A stretch of 64,000 nt of DNA, taken from NCBI GenBank assembly GCA_020633495.1, contig JACKDR010000033.1, positions 1 to 64,000 of the forward strand, written 5' to 3'. Below the pieces are notes generated by a model. The model worked only from the letters and a program-made list of their open reading frames with translations. It did no database searches and had not been told where the DNA came from. This document shows, one piece after another, positions 1 through 7,670 of the stretch. Position 1 is the stretch's first letter; each line of letters begins with the position of its first letter. The stretch comes from Kofleriaceae bacterium (GTDB taxonomy: Bacteria > Myxococcota_A > Polyangia > Haliangiales > Haliangiaceae). A program made the position numbers and the translations under genes.

Positions 1-955
1 GCTCCTCGGCGGCGACCGCGGCGACGTCGATCGGCGCCTCGGCGGCGACGTCGGGCACGATCTCGGGCACCGTCTCGGTGGCCTCGGTGCGCGGCGGCTC
101 CGCGGCGAGCGCGGCCAGCTCGGACTCGGCCGGCTCCTCGGCGACCAGGACGATCTCGCGCGCGGCGGCGGCGGCGCGGCCCTTGCGGCCCTTGCCCCGC
201 GAGCCACGACGACCCTTGCGGCCCTTGCGGCCCTTGCCCCGCTCGGCCTCGACCTCGACGGCCGGCGCGGCCTCGACGACCGCCTCCTCGACGACCGGCG
301 CAGCCTCGACGACCGGCGCGGCCTCGACGACCGGCGCAGCCTCGACGACCGACGCGGCCTCGACGACCGGCGCAGCCTCGACCACCGGCGCGGCCTCGAC
401 CACCGGCGCGGCCTCGACCACCGGCGCGGCCGCGGCCTCGGTCACCGGCGCGACCTCGACCACCGGCGTCGCATCGACGACCTCGATCGGCTGGGTCGGC
501 ATGCGCAGCGACCCCGACGCCAGGCTGGCCGGAGCCGGCGGCGCGGCCGTCGGCTCGCGCAGCACCCTCGGCAGCGCCTGGGTCGGCGCCAGCGGCGCCA
601 TCGTGTCGAGCATGGCCCGGGCCCGCGCCGCGGCGGCGGGCCCCGGCGTCACGCCGCAGTCGTCGTAGCGCGCCAGCGCCAGCTCGGCGTCGACGCCGAC
701 GACCCGGGCGTAGTTGCGGATGAAGCCGCGGACGAAGACGTCCGCGGGCAGCTCGTGGAAGCGACCGTCCTCGAGCCGCTCGAGCGCCCGCATCTGGATG
801 CGCGTGACGCGAGCGATGTCGTCGAGCTCGAGGCCGCGGGCCTGACGCTGGCTGCGCAGCCAGGCGGCGAAGCCGGCGCGGGCGTGCGCGACCGCGTGCT
901 CGTCCCTCGACGGGCTCGGCGCGGGCGCCTGCAGGTTGCTTCCACGGCGATCCAT
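1..955 (-). CDS. RodZ-like helix-turn-helix protein with long Pro/Val/Glu/Ala repeat, C-terminus outside window
   Basis: The reading frame opens at the ATG at 955 and is still open at base 1, so the C-terminus is missing. Residues about 27-100 (GFAAWLRSQRQARGLELDDI ... ALERLEDGRFHELP ... VFVRGFIRNYA) form the HTH_25/XRE-like domain of the RodZ family, whose members link the cytoskeleton or cell shape to the membrane. After it comes a low-complexity part made of a repeated hexapeptide (A-P-V-V-E-A), then a very basic Lys/Arg/Gly block coded around 165-245. No membrane segment is visible before the edge; in RodZ proteins it would follow. The gene lies 34 nt downstream of a PilF/Tgl-like gene. 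A pilF-rodZ neighbourhood is also found in other proteobacterial genomes, which supports the assignment. It could instead be a DNA-binding HTH protein without a cytoskeletal role. Confidence 0.8.
   Translation of the reverse strand, partial: MDRRGSNLQAPAPSPSRDEHAVAHARAGFAAWLRSQRQARGLELDDIARVTRIQMRALERLEDGRFHELPADVFVRGFIRNYARVVGVDAELALARYDDCGVTPGPAAAARARAMLDTMAPLAPTQALPRVLREPTAAPPAPASLASGSLRMPTQPIEVVDATPVVEVAPVTEAAAAPVVEAAPVVEAAPVVEAAPVVEAASVVEAAPVVEAAPVVEAAPVVEEAVVEAAPAVEVEAERGKGRKGRKGRRGSRGKGRKGRAAAAAREIVLVAEEPAESELAALAAEPPRTEATETVPEIVPDVAAEAPIDVAAVAAEE
290..431 (-). repeat. 18-bp in-frame tandem repeat (about 8 units) in the RodZ-like gene
   Basis: The plus-strand unit is gacgaccggcgcggcctc, with single-base variants at two positions. 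Seven full copies start at 290, 308, 326, 344, 362, 380 and 398, and a partial eighth starts at 416. On the coding strand each unit encodes one A-P-V-V-E-A hexapeptide. The period is a multiple of three, so copy-number changes would keep the frame. Confidence 0.9.
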
Positions 956-989
956 GCGAGCTGTGACCTCTACCGGCCTCGACGGGCCG

Positions 990-1883
990 CTACGGGCTCT
1001 CCAGGGCCACGCGGCACTGCGCGGCGATGCAGCTACGCGGCTCCATGCGGACACAGGCATCCTGCGCCGCCTGCGCGTCGGCCATCAGACCCTGCTCGAT
1101 CCGAGCCTTCATCAGGTACAAGGTTGCTTCCTGCGATGCACAGGCAGCTTGGTCGCTAACGGCCTGGAACTGCTCGGCCGCTTTTTCCCATTCTTCCCGG
1201 GCGAAGTAAACCCTCCCGAGGCGATATGTGGCAATGCACATCCCGGGCTGGAACTGCAACGCCTGCAGCAGCTCCTTGGCCGCGTGGACCTGGTCGTTCG
1301 ACAGGAAGTAGGCCCACCCCAGGTGAGCCCGGGTCATCGCCGGATTGAGCAGGCGCGCCGGGAAGTTGAGCGCCCGGGTCAGGTACTCGACCGCGTGCTC
1401 GTGGTCGCCCTGCAGGTAGGACACCACCCCCAGGTTGGACCAGGCCTCGCCGTAGTCCGGCGCCAGCTTGCCGGCCTGGACGAAGTCGCGCTCGGCCTTG
1501 CCGAGGTGGTCGTCCATCTCGCCGCGCAGCGCCTCGGCGTCGACCCCGGTGAGGCAGCCCTCGACCTCGAGCAGCCGGTTGGTGGCGGCGGCGCGCAGGA
1601 CGCTGACCAGGCCGCGGACGTTGTAGGCCTCGTCGTTGGTCTTGAGGAAGGCCAGCGCCTTGTTGGCCTCGACCTCGGCGCCGTCGAGGTCGCCCTTGCC
1701 CAGCAGGTCCTTGGCGAGCTCGAGCCGGTGGTTGCTCTTGGCCGGGTCGCCCTTCGTCGACGGACAGCCCGCGACCAGGACGACCGCCCCGATCGCGATC
1801 ATCGCTGAAAGTATCAGCGATATCGGCAAGTTACGTCTCAAGCTTGCGGGACGGTAGCGCGGTCGCCGGGCGCCGTCAACCAC
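990..1883 (-). CDS. TPR lipoprotein, PilF/Tgl-like (type IV pilus secretin assembly)
   Basis: The 297-residue frame has a basic N-terminus, a hydrophobic stretch and a lipobox ending V-A-G-C (Cys40), so it is probably an outer-membrane lipoprotein. At least four TPR units follow (about residues 55-90, 145-175, 185-215, 220-265). The family (PilF/PilW, Tgl in Myxococcus) helps the PilQ secretin assemble. Five further cysteines (216, 248, 277, 285, 290) sit in the C-terminal half, which would allow disulfides in the periplasm. The start is uncertain: the first ATG gives an unusually long leader, and a TTG at 1841 (followed by R-R-N-L-P) would give a more typical 26-residue lipoprotein signal. 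It is followed after 34 nt by the RodZ-like gene, and the window also carries a minor pilin operon at 48.6-55 kb. Confidence 0.72.
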   Translation of the reverse strand: MVDGARRPRYRPASLRRNLPISLILSAMIAIGAVVLVAGCPSTKGDPAKSNHRLELAKDLLGKGDLDGAEVEANKALAFLKTNDEAYNVRGLVSVLRAAATNRLLEVEGCLTGVDAEALRGEMDDHLGKAERDFVQAGKLAPDYGEAWSNLGVVSYLQGDHEHAVEYLTRALNFPARLLNPAMTRAHLGWAYFLSNDQVHAAKELLQALQFQPGMCIATYRLGRVYFAREEWEKAAEQFQAVSDQAACASQEATLYLMKARIEQGLMADAQAAQDACVRMEPRSCIAAQCRVALESP

Positions 1884-1940
1884 GCCGGGCGCGGGGCCGA
1901 TCCCGCCGTGGCAGTTCGTCGCGCGGGGTCGGTGTTATAG

Positions 1941-2834
1941 ATGCGCTTCCTGATGCTCACCCCGCCCGGCCCGATCGCGCCCACCCAGACCCTCACGATC
2001 CCGCGCGCCGACGCGACGCTGTACGCCGAGTGGTTCACGCCGCCCGGGACGCCCCGCGGCGTGGTCGTGATCAGCCACGGCTACGCCGAGCACTGCGGCC
2101 GCTACCGCGAGGTCGCCCACGTGCTCACCGCCGCGGGCTGCGCGGTGCTGACCTACGACTGCCGCGGCCACGGCCAGTCCACCGGCCAGCGTGGCCACAC
2201 CCTGCACTTCCGCTCGTACCTCGACGACCTCGACGCCGCGGTGGCGTGGGCGCGCGGCACCGTCGCCGAGCTCGGCGTCACCGAGCCGCGCGTGCTGCTG
2301 CTCGGCCACTCGCACGGCGGCCTCATCACGCTGCGCCACCTCGCCGACCGGTCGCGGCCGCACGACGTCGTCGCCGCGGTGCTGTCGTCGCCGTTTTTGG
2401 GCCTGCGCCTGGCGGTCAACCCGGTCAAGAAGGGCGCGGCGCGCCTGATCGCGCGGCTGCGGCCGTCGCTGACCATGGCCAACGAGCTCCGCATCGAGGA
2501 CCTCACCTCCGACGAGGGCAAGCTCGCGGAGCGCCGCGCCGACACCCTGTGTCACGACGTCGCCACCGCCGGCTGGTTCGCGGCCGCGACCCGCGCCCAG
2601 CAGTTCGTGCTCGAGCACGCCGCGGCGATCGACAAGCCGACCCTGTGGCTGGTCGCCGGCGCCGATCCGATCGCCGACCCGACGGTCAGCCAGCGCGTCG
2701 CCGACGACATCCGCGGCGCGCCGGTCGAGTACCACGATCTCGCCGGCTTCAAGCACGAGGTCATGAACGAGCGTGACCGCGGTCGCGTCTTCGAGCTGCT
2801 CACCGGCTTCGTGCAGCGACATCTGCCCACCTGA
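1941..2834 (+). CDS. alpha/beta-hydrolase of the monoacylglycerol lipase / lysophospholipase type (Hydrolase_4)
   Basis: This 297-residue protein has the canonical fold markers: an H-G-Y oxyanion strand near residue 46, C-R-G-H-G-Q-S at 74-80, and the nucleophile elbow G-H-S-H-G-G with Ser124. The probable acid is Asp242 (V-A-G-A-D-P) and the base His272 (G-F-K-H-E). The family hydrolyses ester bonds of monoacylglycerols or lysophospholipids; the substrate here is unknown. There is no signal peptide, so a cytoplasmic location is expected. A TATA-rich stretch (gttatag) lies immediately before the ATG, and a second ATG at 1953 is a reasonable alternative start if the transcript is leaderless. 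The gene is transcribed divergently from the TPR lipoprotein gene. Confidence 0.85.
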   Translation: MRFLMLTPPGPIAPTQTLTIPRADATLYAEWFTPPGTPRGVVVISHGYAEHCGRYREVAHVLTAAGCAVLTYDCRGHGQSTGQRGHTLHFRSYLDDLDAAVAWARGTVAELGVTEPRVLLLGHSHGGLITLRHLADRSRPHDVVAAVLSSPFLGLRLAVNPVKKGAARLIARLRPSLTMANELRIEDLTSDEGKLAERRADTLCHDVATAGWFAAATRAQQFVLEHAAAIDKPTLWLVAGADPIADPTVSQRVADDIRGAPVEYHDLAGFKHEVMNERDRGRVFELLTGFVQRHLPT

Positions 2835-2849
2835 GCGGCGCGCGGCCTC

Positions 2850-2895
2850 GCGCGGCGCCGCGCCTCGACGATCCCGCGCCTCGAATTCTCCGAGG
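2850..2895 (+). terminator. candidate terminator after the hydrolase gene
   Basis: A perfect 14-bp GC palindrome (gcgcggcgccgcgc, 2850-2863) is followed by a small stem (cctcg / cgagg) at 2879-2895. There is no T-tract. It is placed 16 nt after the hydrolase stop codon. The assignment is structural only. Confidence 0.3.
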
Positions 2896-2916
2896 TGGCG
2901 CCCACGATCCGCCTGC

Positions 2917-2922
2917 TATACT
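2917..2922 (+). promoter_or_regulatory. possible -10 element (tatact) upstream of the amidotransferase-like gene
   Basis: The hexamer tatact is a good sigma-70 -10 match in an otherwise GC-dense intergenic stretch. No clear -35 hexamer is seen 16-18 bp upstream. It would give a 5' leader of about 150 nt before the ATG at 3077. Apart from this and the stems just before it, nothing else stands out in 2835-3076. Confidence 0.3.
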
Positions 2923-3076
2923 CGACGAGTCTCGGCCGGCGCTGCCGTCGGCCACGCGCTCCTTGACGACCCGGTCGGTCTTCGGTCGCTGTTGCGTCGG
3001 CGCGCGTGCTTGGAACGAGCCGCGTGGGCGGCGCACCGCGCCACACCCGGCCCCACGGCCGGGATGGAGTCACGCC

Positions 3077-3871
3077 ATGCGTCTGTTCGCCACCATGTGC
3101 AATCAGCCCCAGCGCCTGCTCGAGGCGCTCGCTCCCGCGCGCGCCGCGCTGGTCGCGGCGCCGCCCGTGGATCGCTGGGGCCTCGGCTACGTGCAGTCGG
3201 GTGAGCTGCTGCTCGCGCGCACGCCGCGCCCGTCGGAGACCGCGCTGGATCTGTACCAGGCGCTCGAGGGCATCAAGAGCGACTGCGTCATCGGCCAGGT
3301 CGTCCCCGACAACGGCCTCGACGGCACCGACAACACGCCGCCGTTCCGCTACCGCCGCTGGATGTTCTGCCAGGACGGCCCGAGCAGCGCCGGCGCCGCC
3401 GCCGACGCCCTCGCCGCCCACGTCCCCGACTTCATCCGGCGCAGCATCCGCGGCCGCAGCACCACCGAGCTCGCGTTCCACGTCCTGATGGCCATGCTCC
3501 ACGACCTCGGCGTCCTCGACGATCCCAACCTGCCGCTGGCCACCACCCGCGGCGCCGTCATGGCGGCGTCGACCCTCGTCGCCGGCGAGCTGACCCGCGC
3601 CGGCGTCACCACGCCCCTGGGCAACCTCGCCGTGTCCAACGGCCGCTCGCTGCTCGTCGCCCGCATCGGCCCGCCGCTGTGGATGCGCAGCCTCCACGTC
3701 CTCAACGACCGCGGCGACCGCGACGCCGCCTTCCGCGGCGTCCTGCTGGTGTCCGCCGACGAGCGCGAGCCGGGCCCGCCCGGCGGCTGCGACGGCTTCG
3801 AGGAGATCCCGCGCGGCTCCGTCGTCGAGATCTCCCGCGACGTCAGGGTCGACGTCCACCCCGCGGCCTGA
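3077..3871 (+). CDS. class II glutamine amidotransferase-like protein lacking the N-terminal catalytic Cys
   Basis: The 264-residue product starts at the ATG at 3077, supported by a GGAG 10-13 nt upstream. It resembles YafJ/EgtC-type class II amidotransferases: D-R-W-G-L-G-Y near residue 34 corresponds to the family's DGWG, then a typical basic strand (L-L-L-A-R-T-P-R-P-S), a histidine/asparagine-poor central part and T-E-L-A-F near 135 (cf. TDSE). Active members need Cys at position 2. Here the sequence begins M-R-L-F-A-T-M-C-N, so Cys2 is replaced by Arg and the nearest Cys is residue 8. A start at the second ATG (3095) would put Cys at position 2, but it would remove the L-F strand and leave no ribosome-binding site. 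It is probably a non-catalytic or altered homologue. Confidence 0.6.
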   Translation: MRLFATMCNQPQRLLEALAPARAALVAAPPVDRWGLGYVQSGELLLARTPRPSETALDLYQALEGIKSDCVIGQVVPDNGLDGTDNTPPFRYRRWMFCQDGPSSAGAAADALAAHVPDFIRRSIRGRSTTELAFHVLMAMLHDLGVLDDPNLPLATTRGAVMAASTLVAGELTRAGVTTPLGNLAVSNGRSLLVARIGPPLWMRSLHVLNDRGDRDAAFRGVLLVSADEREPGPPGGCDGFEEIPRGSVVEISRDVRVDVHPAA

Positions 3872-3883
3872 GCCGCTCAGCGC

Positions 3884-3901
3884 CGCGCGCGATCGCGCGC
3901 G
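3884..3901. terminator. 18-bp GC palindrome between convergent genes, candidate bidirectional terminator
   Basis: A perfect palindrome centred on gcgatcgc lies in the 51-bp gap between two converging stop codons (3871 and 3923). An 11-bp direct repeat, ccgctcagcgc, flanks it at 3873-3883 and 3919-3929; the second copy contains the stop codon of the minus-strand gene. Confidence 0.4.
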
Positions 3902-3922
3902 CGATGCTGTACCGGCTGCCGC

Positions 3923-5350
3923 TCAGCGCGCCAGGTCGAACGCGTCCGCCCGGTTCGCCTTCTTCGCCCTCGCCGCCCCCGCCCCCGTCGCCGCCGGCGC
4001 CGCCGCGAAGTTCTTCTGCGCGCGCTCCTTCACCGCCCCGATCTTCCGCGACAGCCCGTCATCCCCCATCGCCGTCGCCGTCGCCTCCGCCTCCGCCGCC
4101 TGCGCCTCGATGATCCGCTGCGCCTCGCGATAGTCGCCCCGCTCGTACGCCCCGGTCGCCTCGTCCAGCGCCCGCGCCATCTGCGCCTCCTGCACGTTGC
4201 GCTCGGCCTCGGCGACGTGGCTCCCCGCCGCCGCGCGCACGTCGTCGGTGACCGTCACCGCGACCCGGCTCTCGGCCACGACCTCGCCGGCGTCGCCCGC
4301 GGGCCGCCAGGCCAGCCGGGTCGCGACCAGGTCGATCGGCCCGGCGTGATCGGCGGTGACGCGGACCCGCAGCACGACCTTGCGGCGCTCGCCGGCGCGC
4401 AGATCCGCGACCGGGATCACCGTCGCGGCGCCGGCGCGGTCGCTGCGGTAGCCGTAGGCCTCGACGATCTCGACGCCGGCCGCCGGCGTCACCTCGAGCC
4501 GCGCGTCGACGACGACGGTCTCGCCGAGGCTGCCGAGCTCGCGCTCGAACATGCCGGCGAGATCGGACGCGCGCTCGACGAAGTAGTAGTTGCCGCGACC
4601 GGCGGTCGCCATCTCGGTCATCGTCACCTCGTCGAAGTCGAGGCCGACGCCGACGGTCGTGATCGAGACGCCGTCGCCGGCGGTGTGGGCGGCGAGGTCG
4701 GCAAGGCCGCGGCGATCGTAGATGCCCTCGTTGGCCTGGCCGTCGCTGATCAGCACGAGGCGCCCGACCCGGTCGCCCCGCCCGTCCAGCGCGGTCAGCT
4801 CGCGAGCGCCGCGATCGAGGCCGGCCGAGATGTTGGTGCCGCCGTCGGCGCGCACGGTCTCGAGCGCGGCCTTGGCGCGGCGCTTGTTGTCGTCGGTCGC
4901 CGGGCTCAGCGGCACCAGCAGCTCCGACGCCGTCGAGTAGGTCACGACCGCGAACCAGTCCTCGGGGCCCAGCGCGTCGATGGCGTTGGCCGCGGCGCGT
5001 CGCGCGTCCTGCAGCGGCCCGCCCGACATCGAGCCGGAGCGGTCGATGACCAGCGCCATCGCGACGTCGTGGCGGGTGACGCCGGCGCGGGCCGGCGCGA
5101 CCAGCTCGACCGCGACGTGGGTCTCGGTGGTGCCTCGGAGGATCTGGCAGGCCTGGGCCCGGACCGCGACGCTGAGCCCGCCGACATCGACCGGCGCCGC
5201 CACGCAGGCGGGCTCGGCGGCGCGCCGCGCCGCCGGTCCTCGCGCGGTCAGCAGGGCGGCGACCACGGCCACCGCCGCGCTCGCGATCAGCAGCGCGATG
5301 GTGCGGCGGCGGAGTGAACGGGTCTCGGACGGGGTCGCGGCGGGCGTCAT
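3923..5350 (-). CDS. membrane-anchored von Willebrand factor A domain protein
   Basis: This 475-residue protein has an N-terminal membrane anchor (about 18-36, after R-R-R) and a vWA domain (about 95-270). The metal-ion-dependent adhesion site is complete: D-R-S-G-S-M-S with Asp103, Ser105 and Ser107, then D-G-G-T-N and I-S-D-G-Q-A. C-terminal to it is a beta-rich segment and a long Ala/Glu-rich helical tail (about 385-475). Proteins of this layout (Ca-activated chloride-channel-like, BatA/YfbK types) display a metal-binding protein-interaction domain on the outer face of the membrane. A GGAGGG lies 4-9 nt before the ATG. No partner ATPase is adjacent, so its complex is unknown. Confidence 0.82.
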   Translation of the reverse strand: MTPAATPSETRSLRRRTIALLIASAAVAVVAALLTARGPAARRAAEPACVAAPVDVGGLSVAVRAQACQILRGTTETHVAVELVAPARAGVTRHDVAMALVIDRSGSMSGGPLQDARRAAANAIDALGPEDWFAVVTYSTASELLVPLSPATDDNKRRAKAALETVRADGGTNISAGLDRGARELTALDGRGDRVGRLVLISDGQANEGIYDRRGLADLAAHTAGDGVSITTVGVGLDFDEVTMTEMATAGRGNYYFVERASDLAGMFERELGSLGETVVVDARLEVTPAAGVEIVEAYGYRSDRAGAATVIPVADLRAGERRKVVLRVRVTADHAGPIDLVATRLAWRPAGDAGEVVAESRVAVTVTDDVRAAAGSHVAEAERNVQEAQMARALDEATGAYERGDYREAQRIIEAQAAEAEATATAMGDDGLSRKIGAVKERAQKNFAAAPAATGAGAARAKKANRADAFDLAR

Positions 5351-5442
5351 GAGCCCTCCAGACGCGCTGACCCGGTCTCCGGATCTACCTCAGGCTTCCG
5401 GACACTTGGTTCAGCTTCACGACGCGACGCATTAAAAGCCGC

Positions 5443-5472
5443 TTGACACGGGGCGTCACCTCAAATTACACA
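5443..5472 (+). promoter_or_regulatory. promoter with embedded inverted repeat before the TetR gene
   Basis: A perfect TTGACA (5443-5448) is followed 17-18 bp later by ttacac/tacaca (5466-5472), 7-8 nt before the ATG at 5480. The -35 overlaps the inverted repeat TGAC-N7-GTCA (5444-5458), a plausible operator for the TetR protein itself. No ribosome-binding site fits between the -10 and the ATG, so the transcript may be leaderless. Confidence 0.5.
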
Positions 5473-5479
5473 TTGCGTC

Positions 5480-6130
5480 ATGACCACCCCTCAAGATCGC
5501 AAGCAGCAGGAACGCCAGGCTCGTCGCCGCCGTATCCAGGCGGCGGCCCGTGAGGTCTTCGCCGAGCGCGGGTACGCGAAGGCGTCGATCGAGCAGATCG
5601 CAAAGCAGGCCGGTCTGTCGGTCGGGGCGATCTACCTCTACTTCCGCTCCAAGGAAGACCTCTACGTCTCGCTCCTCGAGGAGACCCTGGCGACCCTCGA
5701 CGGCCAGCTGACCGAGCTCCGTGGCACCACGGACGTCTCGACCCGGCTCGCCGCCACCTACGACCACCTGCTGGCCTGGGCCGGCAGCGACGTCGAGGGC
5801 ACCCGCATCATCCGCCTGCTGTCGCAGCCGGGCGTGCGGCCGCAGCTCTCGGACGAGGTCGTCACCGAGGTCGGCGCCGGCATCACCCGCCTGCGCGACC
5901 ACCTGGGCGCCAGCGTCGCCGACGGCATCCACGCCGGCGTCTACCGCCCGGTGGGCGCCGCCGAGGTCGCGGACCTGGTGTGGGCGCTGTTCCTGGGCAA
6001 CCTGGACGCCGCCGAGGCCCGCCAGAACCTCGAGCTGCCGGCGCACCCGGCCGCCGACGCCGCCCGCGCCGCCCTGGCGATGGTGGAGTCGAGCCTGCGT
6101 CAGGCGCAGTCGTTCCAGGCCGCGGCCTGA
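5480..6130 (+). CDS. TetR family transcriptional regulator
   Basis: This 216-residue protein has a typical TetR_N helix-turn-helix (about residues 18-64: R-R-I-Q-A-A-A-R-E-V-F-A-E-R-G-Y ... S-I-E-Q-I-A-K-Q-A-G-L-S-V-G-A-I-Y-L-Y-F) and an all-helical C-terminal ligand domain. Such proteins repress their own gene and often a neighbouring efflux or lipid gene until a ligand binds. The gene begins 129 nt from the divergent vWA gene, and that shared region carries the TGAC-N7-GTCA repeat. The ligand is not predictable. The convergent FadL gene downstream could be unrelated. Confidence 0.93.
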   Translation: MTTPQDRKQQERQARRRRIQAAAREVFAERGYAKASIEQIAKQAGLSVGAIYLYFRSKEDLYVSLLEETLATLDGQLTELRGTTDVSTRLAATYDHLLAWAGSDVEGTRIIRLLSQPGVRPQLSDEVVTEVGAGITRLRDHLGASVADGIHAGVYRPVGAAEVADLVWALFLGNLDAAEARQNLELPAHPAADAARAALAMVESSLRQAQSFQAAA

Positions 6131-6257
6131 GCGACCCCGCGGAGGTCGAGGCGCCCCCCGCGCCTCGATCGCCGCCCCCGAGATCCGGCCCGACCGCGCC
6201 GGGCGGCGCCTCCCCCCCAACCCGCCCGCGCGGTCGTGGCCTCCCGTCTCGCCCGAC

Positions 6258-7670
6258 CTACAGGTCGACGCGGACGCCGGCGCCAGCCATCAGCCACGAC
6301 GTCCGGTACGTGCCCCAGTTGACGTAGACCTCGAGCGGCTCGTCGGTCGGGTCGCGAACCGGGGTCAGCTGCGGCGACACCCCGACGTCCGGGGTCACCG
6401 TCCGGTCCGCCACCTTCACCACGCCGACCATGGCGTCGAAGGTGTAGCGGCCGATGCGGTACCCGGCGCCCAGGGTGCCCATGTGCTTCTGGCCGTCGAA
6501 CGTCAGCACCGACAGGTAGGCGTCCGGCGCCGCCGCGGTCTCGAAGGTGTAGCCGGCGAGGATCCGTAGCGGCAGCAGCTTCACCGGCTGGCCCTCGACG
6601 CCCAGCGACACCGCGTAGCTGTTGTCGAAGTTGCGCGGCACCGCCATCGGACCCAGCTCGTAGGTGCCGACGCCGGCCGCGTTCTCGATCCGCACGTCCT
6701 TGGGGACGATCCGGATCTCCTTGTGCTCGGACCACAGCTCGACGTCGCCGGCGAGCTCGACCCGCCACTGCGGCGTCGGCTTGATCTCGACCGCGAGCCG
6801 CATCGTCGCCGGCAGCGTGTACGAGACCGTGGCGTCCTCGCCGACCACCGACGCGCCCTGGTAGAAGCCCGACGACGGCAGCCGGGTCCGCAGGGTCGCG
6901 CCGCCCGACATCTTGATCGGGGCCTGGAACGCGGCGCCGAAGGTGACCTTGTCGCCGGCGTCGAGCTGGACGCCCAGCGACCCCGACGGGTTGAAGAAGT
7001 CGTTCTGCGACACCTCGACCAGGGAGTCGAACTCCGGGTTCTCGGGGGCGCACAGGGTCTGGCCCGGGCACCCCGAGACCACGACCCGCTGGGTCAGGCT
7101 CTGGACCCAGTCCTGGACGGTGGCGCCGATCCGGATGTGGTCGCCGAGCTTCCAGCCGACGCCGACCATCAGCTGGACGATCAGCGACTGGCTCATGTCG
7201 ACCAGCGAGTAGCGCTGGGCGCCGTCCTCGGGGAACTTCATCAGGCCGGCGAACGGGGCGCCGACGCCGACCGCGAGCACGCCCTGGTCGCCGAGGTCGA
7301 AGCCGGCGGCCATCGTCGGGATGGGCAGCCCGGCGGCCTCGTTGGACACCGTGCCCTGCGGGTTGCCGCCGCTGTCGATGCGGTCGTACTCGCCGGACTG
7401 CTGGACGAACGTGGCGTCGACCAGGACCTCGGTGCTGCCGCGATCGTCGTCGTCGACGCCGTCGGGGGTGCCGGCGAGGTGGGCCAGGCCGGCCGGGTTG
7501 AACCACATCGCGCCGACGTCGTCGGCGCCGGCGACGAAGGCGCCGCCGCGCGCGGTCGGCCGGACGCCGCGGGTGTGGAGGGTCATGCCGCCGGCCCAGG
7601 CCGTGGCGGGGGCGAGGACGAGCGCGGCGGCGGCGAGGGCCGCGCCGCGCCCGGAGCTGCGGTGCTTCAC
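6258..7670 (-). CDS. FadL/TodX-family outer membrane transport protein (OMPP1)
   Basis: This 470-residue protein has a signal peptide (residues 1-26, cleavage after A-W-A) and the mature N-terminus typical of FadL porins. The plug region reads R-G-A/G-F-V-A-G-A-D-D-V-G-A-M-W-F-N-P-A-G-L, the family signature near residues 43-62. The rest is a series of alternating beta-strands ending in an aromatic/hydrophobic strand (V-R-V-D-L). The family imports hydrophobic molecules such as long-chain fatty acids or aromatics through the outer membrane. The start is GTG, overlapping the TGA of the upstream 1,119-residue lipoprotein gene by 4 nt (GTGA), so the two are translationally coupled. Confidence 0.9.
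   Translation of the reverse strand: MKHRSSGRGAALAAAALVLAPATAWAGGMTLHTRGVRPTARGGAFVAGADDVGAMWFNPAGLAHLAGTPDGVDDDDRGSTEVLVDATFVQQSGEYDRIDSGGNPQGTVSNEAAGLPIPTMAAGFDLGDQGVLAVGVGAPFAGLMKFPEDGAQRYSLVDMSQSLIVQLMVGVGWKLGDHIRIGATVQDWVQSLTQRVVVSGCPGQTLCAPENPEFDSLVEVSQNDFFNPSGSLGVQLDAGDKVTFGAAFQAPIKMSGGATLRTRLPSSGFYQGASVVGEDATVSYTLPATMRLAVEIKPTPQWRVELAGDVELWSEHKEIRIVPKDVRIENAAGVGTYELGPMAVPRNFDNSYAVSLGVEGQPVKLLPLRILAGYTFETAAAPDAYLSVLTFDGQKHMGTLGAGYRIGRYTFDAMVGVVKVADRTVTPDVGVSPQLTPVRDPTDEPLEVYVNWGTYRTSWLMAGAGVRVDL

Noticed and set aside
78..668. Plus-strand frame rich in Thr/Ala/Ser repeats at the left edge.
   Set aside because: It is the reverse reading of the 18-bp repeat in the RodZ-like gene; the minus strand has a real HTH domain.
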